Source of the DNA: Crocosphaera sp. UHCC 0190
GTDB lineage: Bacteria > Cyanobacteriota > Cyanobacteriia > Cyanobacteriales > Microcystaceae
Length of the DNA: 64,000 bases
Direction: 5' to 3'
Assembly: GCF_034932065.1 (NCBI RefSeq)
Contig: NZ_JAYGHP010000003.1
Coordinates: 62,001 to 126,000 of the forward strand
A model generated the notes under the pieces. The model was not told the DNA's origin. It did no database searches and saw only the letters and a list, made by a program, of their open reading frames with translations. Positions 62,462 through 64,000 of the stretch are shown here, in pieces. Position numbers and translations under genes: made by a program. How positions within the stretch are numbered: position 1 is the first letter of the stretch; every line of letters starts with the position of its first letter.

Positions 62462-63237
62462 GCAACCCCAGAAATTAAAATAATTGTCGCCCCAGAAGTA
62501 ACATTTGCATAGTAAGATATTCCTAATCCTAGAGTAGTGAAAACCATTCCTAAAACACTTGCTAACAACATAATTTGTTTGATATCCCTAAGAAATTGTC
62601 CGGCGATCGCAGCAGGGATAGTTAATAAAGCAATCACTAAAATTAATCCAACAACCTGCATCACCATCACCACTGTTAAGGCGATAGCTCCTACCAGTAA
62701 CAAATATAAACTATCCACAGGAACATTACGAGTCAAGGCAAAAACTGGATCAAAAGAGATGGCTAATAATTCCTTATAAAATAAAACCACAATGACTATA
62801 ATAATGATATCTAAAACAAAAATAATCTTTAAATTTTCAGGAGAAACCGTTAAAATACTGCCAAATAAATAACTCATTAAATCAGCTTTATAACCAGGAG
62901 TTAAATCAATTAAAATAATCCCAATGGCCATCCCAACTGCCCACATAACCCCAATAATACTATCTGCTCTTTGTTGAGTTTTACGGACAACTAAACCCAT
63001 ACCCACAGCAGAAATTAAAGCAAAAATAATCGCCCCAATAATCGGATTAATCTGAAAAAAATAACCTAAACCAATCCCCCCATAAGCAGCGTGGGCAATA
63101 CCACCACTAATAAAAACAATGCGATTAACAACTACAAAAGTGCCAATAATACCGCAAGCAATACTGACTAATACCCCGGCCAAAAGGGCATTTCTCATAA
63201 AATCAAATTGTAGTAATTCAAAGATTTTTTCCAGCAT
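62431..63237 (-). CDS. Zinc/manganese ABC transporter permease
   Basis: A 268-residue ABC-3 family permease with eight or so helices. 'LVSIACGIIGTFVVVNRIVF' and 'GGIAHAAYGGIGLGYF' near the start and 'VVGLILVIALLTIPAAIAGQ' are typical of ZnuB/MntB. It is 21 bp downstream of its ATPase gene. Zinc versus manganese is not decided by sequence. Confidence 0.92.
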   Translation of the reverse strand: MLEKIFELLQFDFMRNALLAGVLVSIACGIIGTFVVVNRIVFISGGIAHAAYGGIGLGYFFQINPIIGAIIFALISAVGMGLVVRKTQQRADSIIGVMWAVGMAIGIILIDLTPGYKADLMSYLFGSILTVSPENLKIIFVLDIIIIVIVVLFYKELLAISFDPVFALTRNVPVDSLYLLLVGAIALTVVMVMQVVGLILVIALLTIPAAIAGQFLRDIKQIMLLASVLGMVFTTLGLGISYYANVTSGATIILISGVAYLVTLGFKS

Positions 63238-63258
63238 TAATTAACTATAAACTATAAA

Positions 63259-63999
63259 CTATTCATCCTGATGTAAGGGACAAGTATGTTGAGAAAGTAC
63301 CCGATGAGGAACACCATGAGCAATGAGATCTACAGGACATTGATAGGTTTTTTCAATTGCTTCTGTACTGAGGGGAGGATCACCATGAAAAAAGAGACGA
63401 TGGTTAAGACATCCTACGGTTTTAACATAGGCAGAAATTGCCCCAATATCATGAGAAATCATCAAAATGGTAATCCATTCATTGAGTTCTTTTAATAACT
63501 CATAAATACTGGTTTGTCTTTGGGGGTCAACACTGGCCGTCGGTTCATCTAATAATAATATACGGGGTTCTGATGCTAAGGCACGAGCAATATAAACCCG
63601 TTGACGCTGGCCCCCGGAAAGCTCTCCAATGGGGCGATCGCGTAATTTGAGCATTCCTACCTGATCTAAGGTACGATTGACCACATCTTCGTCTTTGGGG
63701 GTGTAACGTTGCAATAAACGGCGTTTTCCTAGTCTTCCCATCCGCACCACATCCGCAACCCGCACCGGAAATTCTCGATCCAATTCTAATAATTGAGGAA
63801 CATAACCGATACAACCTCTCCCTTTGGCAATATTATGACCGAAAATGTTAACAGTTCCTTGATAGGGTTTAATCAGTCCTAATAAGACTTTAAATAGGGT
63901 CGTTTTTCCTCCACCATTGGGGCCAATTAATCCTACAAAGTCCCCTTCATATATGGTGAGGTTAATATCTTCTAAAATTGGGGTTTTGTTATATTTTGC
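63259..63999 (-). CDS. Zinc/manganese ABC transporter ATP-binding protein, 5' end cut by window
   Basis: The frame is open to the right edge of the window, so the protein is longer than the visible 246 residues. Walker A 'GPNGGGKTT', 'SGGQRQRVYIARAL' (signature) and Walker B 'ILLLDEPTASVDP' are all present. The C-terminus 'HGVPHRVLSQHTCPLHQDE' is His/Cys-rich, as in zinc-type ATPases. A TTG at 63783 is internal and not the start. It pairs with the permease downstream. Confidence 0.92.
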   Translation of the reverse strand, partial: AKYNKTPILEDINLTIYEGDFVGLIGPNGGGKTTLFKVLLGLIKPYQGTVNIFGHNIAKGRGCIGYVPQLLELDREFPVRVADVVRMGRLGKRRLLQRYTPKDEDVVNRTLDQVGMLKLRDRPIGELSGGQRQRVYIARALASEPRILLLDEPTASVDPQRQTSIYELLKELNEWITILMISHDIGAISAYVKTVGCLNHRLFFHGDPPLSTEAIEKTYQCPVDLIAHGVPHRVLSQHTCPLHQDE

Positions 64000-64000
64000 C

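Noticed and set aside
63259-63783. A short ATPase starting at 63783 (loss of Walker A)
   Set aside because: The same frame is open upstream to the window end and contains the Walker A sequence; the short form is only an edge effect.

Overview
The window is a piece of a low-GC unicellular cyanobacterial chromosome. Many GCGATCGC (HIP1-type) octamers are scattered through it. The gene content includes the CO2-concentrating NDH-1 genes ndhF3/ndhD3/cupA, homogentisate phytyltransferase, a fused ribBA with a cyanobacterial tail, PEP-CTERM and DUF2993/DUF3181/DUF6464 proteins, and MutS2. The look is that of the Crocosphaera / Rippkaea / Cyanothece group, but genus is an inference. No rRNA, tRNA or CRISPR array was recognised.

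Layout: 1-3.8 kb holds bioY (cut by the window edge), lspA, a DHH phosphoesterase and an ABC-2 permease. 3.8-11.4 kb is a minus-strand operon that looks like a defence locus: a PLD-SNF2 helicase, two small genes and a giant Eco57I-type DNA methyltransferase. 11.4-15.9 kb has decayed PPOX-like and GST genes separated by a small inverted-repeat element, a TetR regulator with three operator copies, a penicillin/AHL acylase and an Rpn-like nuclease. 15.9-29.1 kb has mutS2, a NUDIX/caspase-like pair, a bacterial PH-domain protein, DUF2993, a glycosyltransferase-TPR protein, an AAA ATPase/TPR pair, serS, a bcp/PrxQ peroxiredoxin and a C39-like membrane protein. 29.2-38 kb is rich in nickel/cobalt functions: a HupE/UreJ transporter under a cobalamin riboswitch, cbiM-PDGLE-cbiQ and a divergent FmdE-like protein. 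Housekeeping genes fmt, hpt, fabF and acpP are interspersed. 38-49.7 kb has an MscS channel, a MerR gene overlapped by an odd secreted-type ORF, a PEP-CTERM protein, ribBA, chrA, hisA, a macro-domain-like protein and pepP. 50.1-55.7 kb is the high-affinity CO2 uptake cluster ndhF3 - Tat-exported beta-carbonic anhydrase - ndhD3 - cupA, with a small CupS-like fasciclin gene 2.2 kb downstream on the other strand. Between them lie a coiled-coil/unknown/HNH cassette and a minus-strand patch of toxin-antitoxin-type genes. 58.4-64 kb has ubiD, a truncated Ser/Thr kinase, moaC, small unknown genes and a zinc/manganese ABC transporter running off the end.

A repeated theme is a family of intergenic palindromes. 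Most share a GTAGGG...CCCTAC frame around unrelated but individually self-complementary cores. Several sit beside broken genes, together with small elements ending in AGGACTTA(C). The strongest candidates for new biology are the helicase/methyltransferase operon, the carbonic anhydrase embedded in the CO2-uptake operon, the HNH cassette, the AAA/TPR and NUDIX/caspase pairs, and the variable-core palindrome family.
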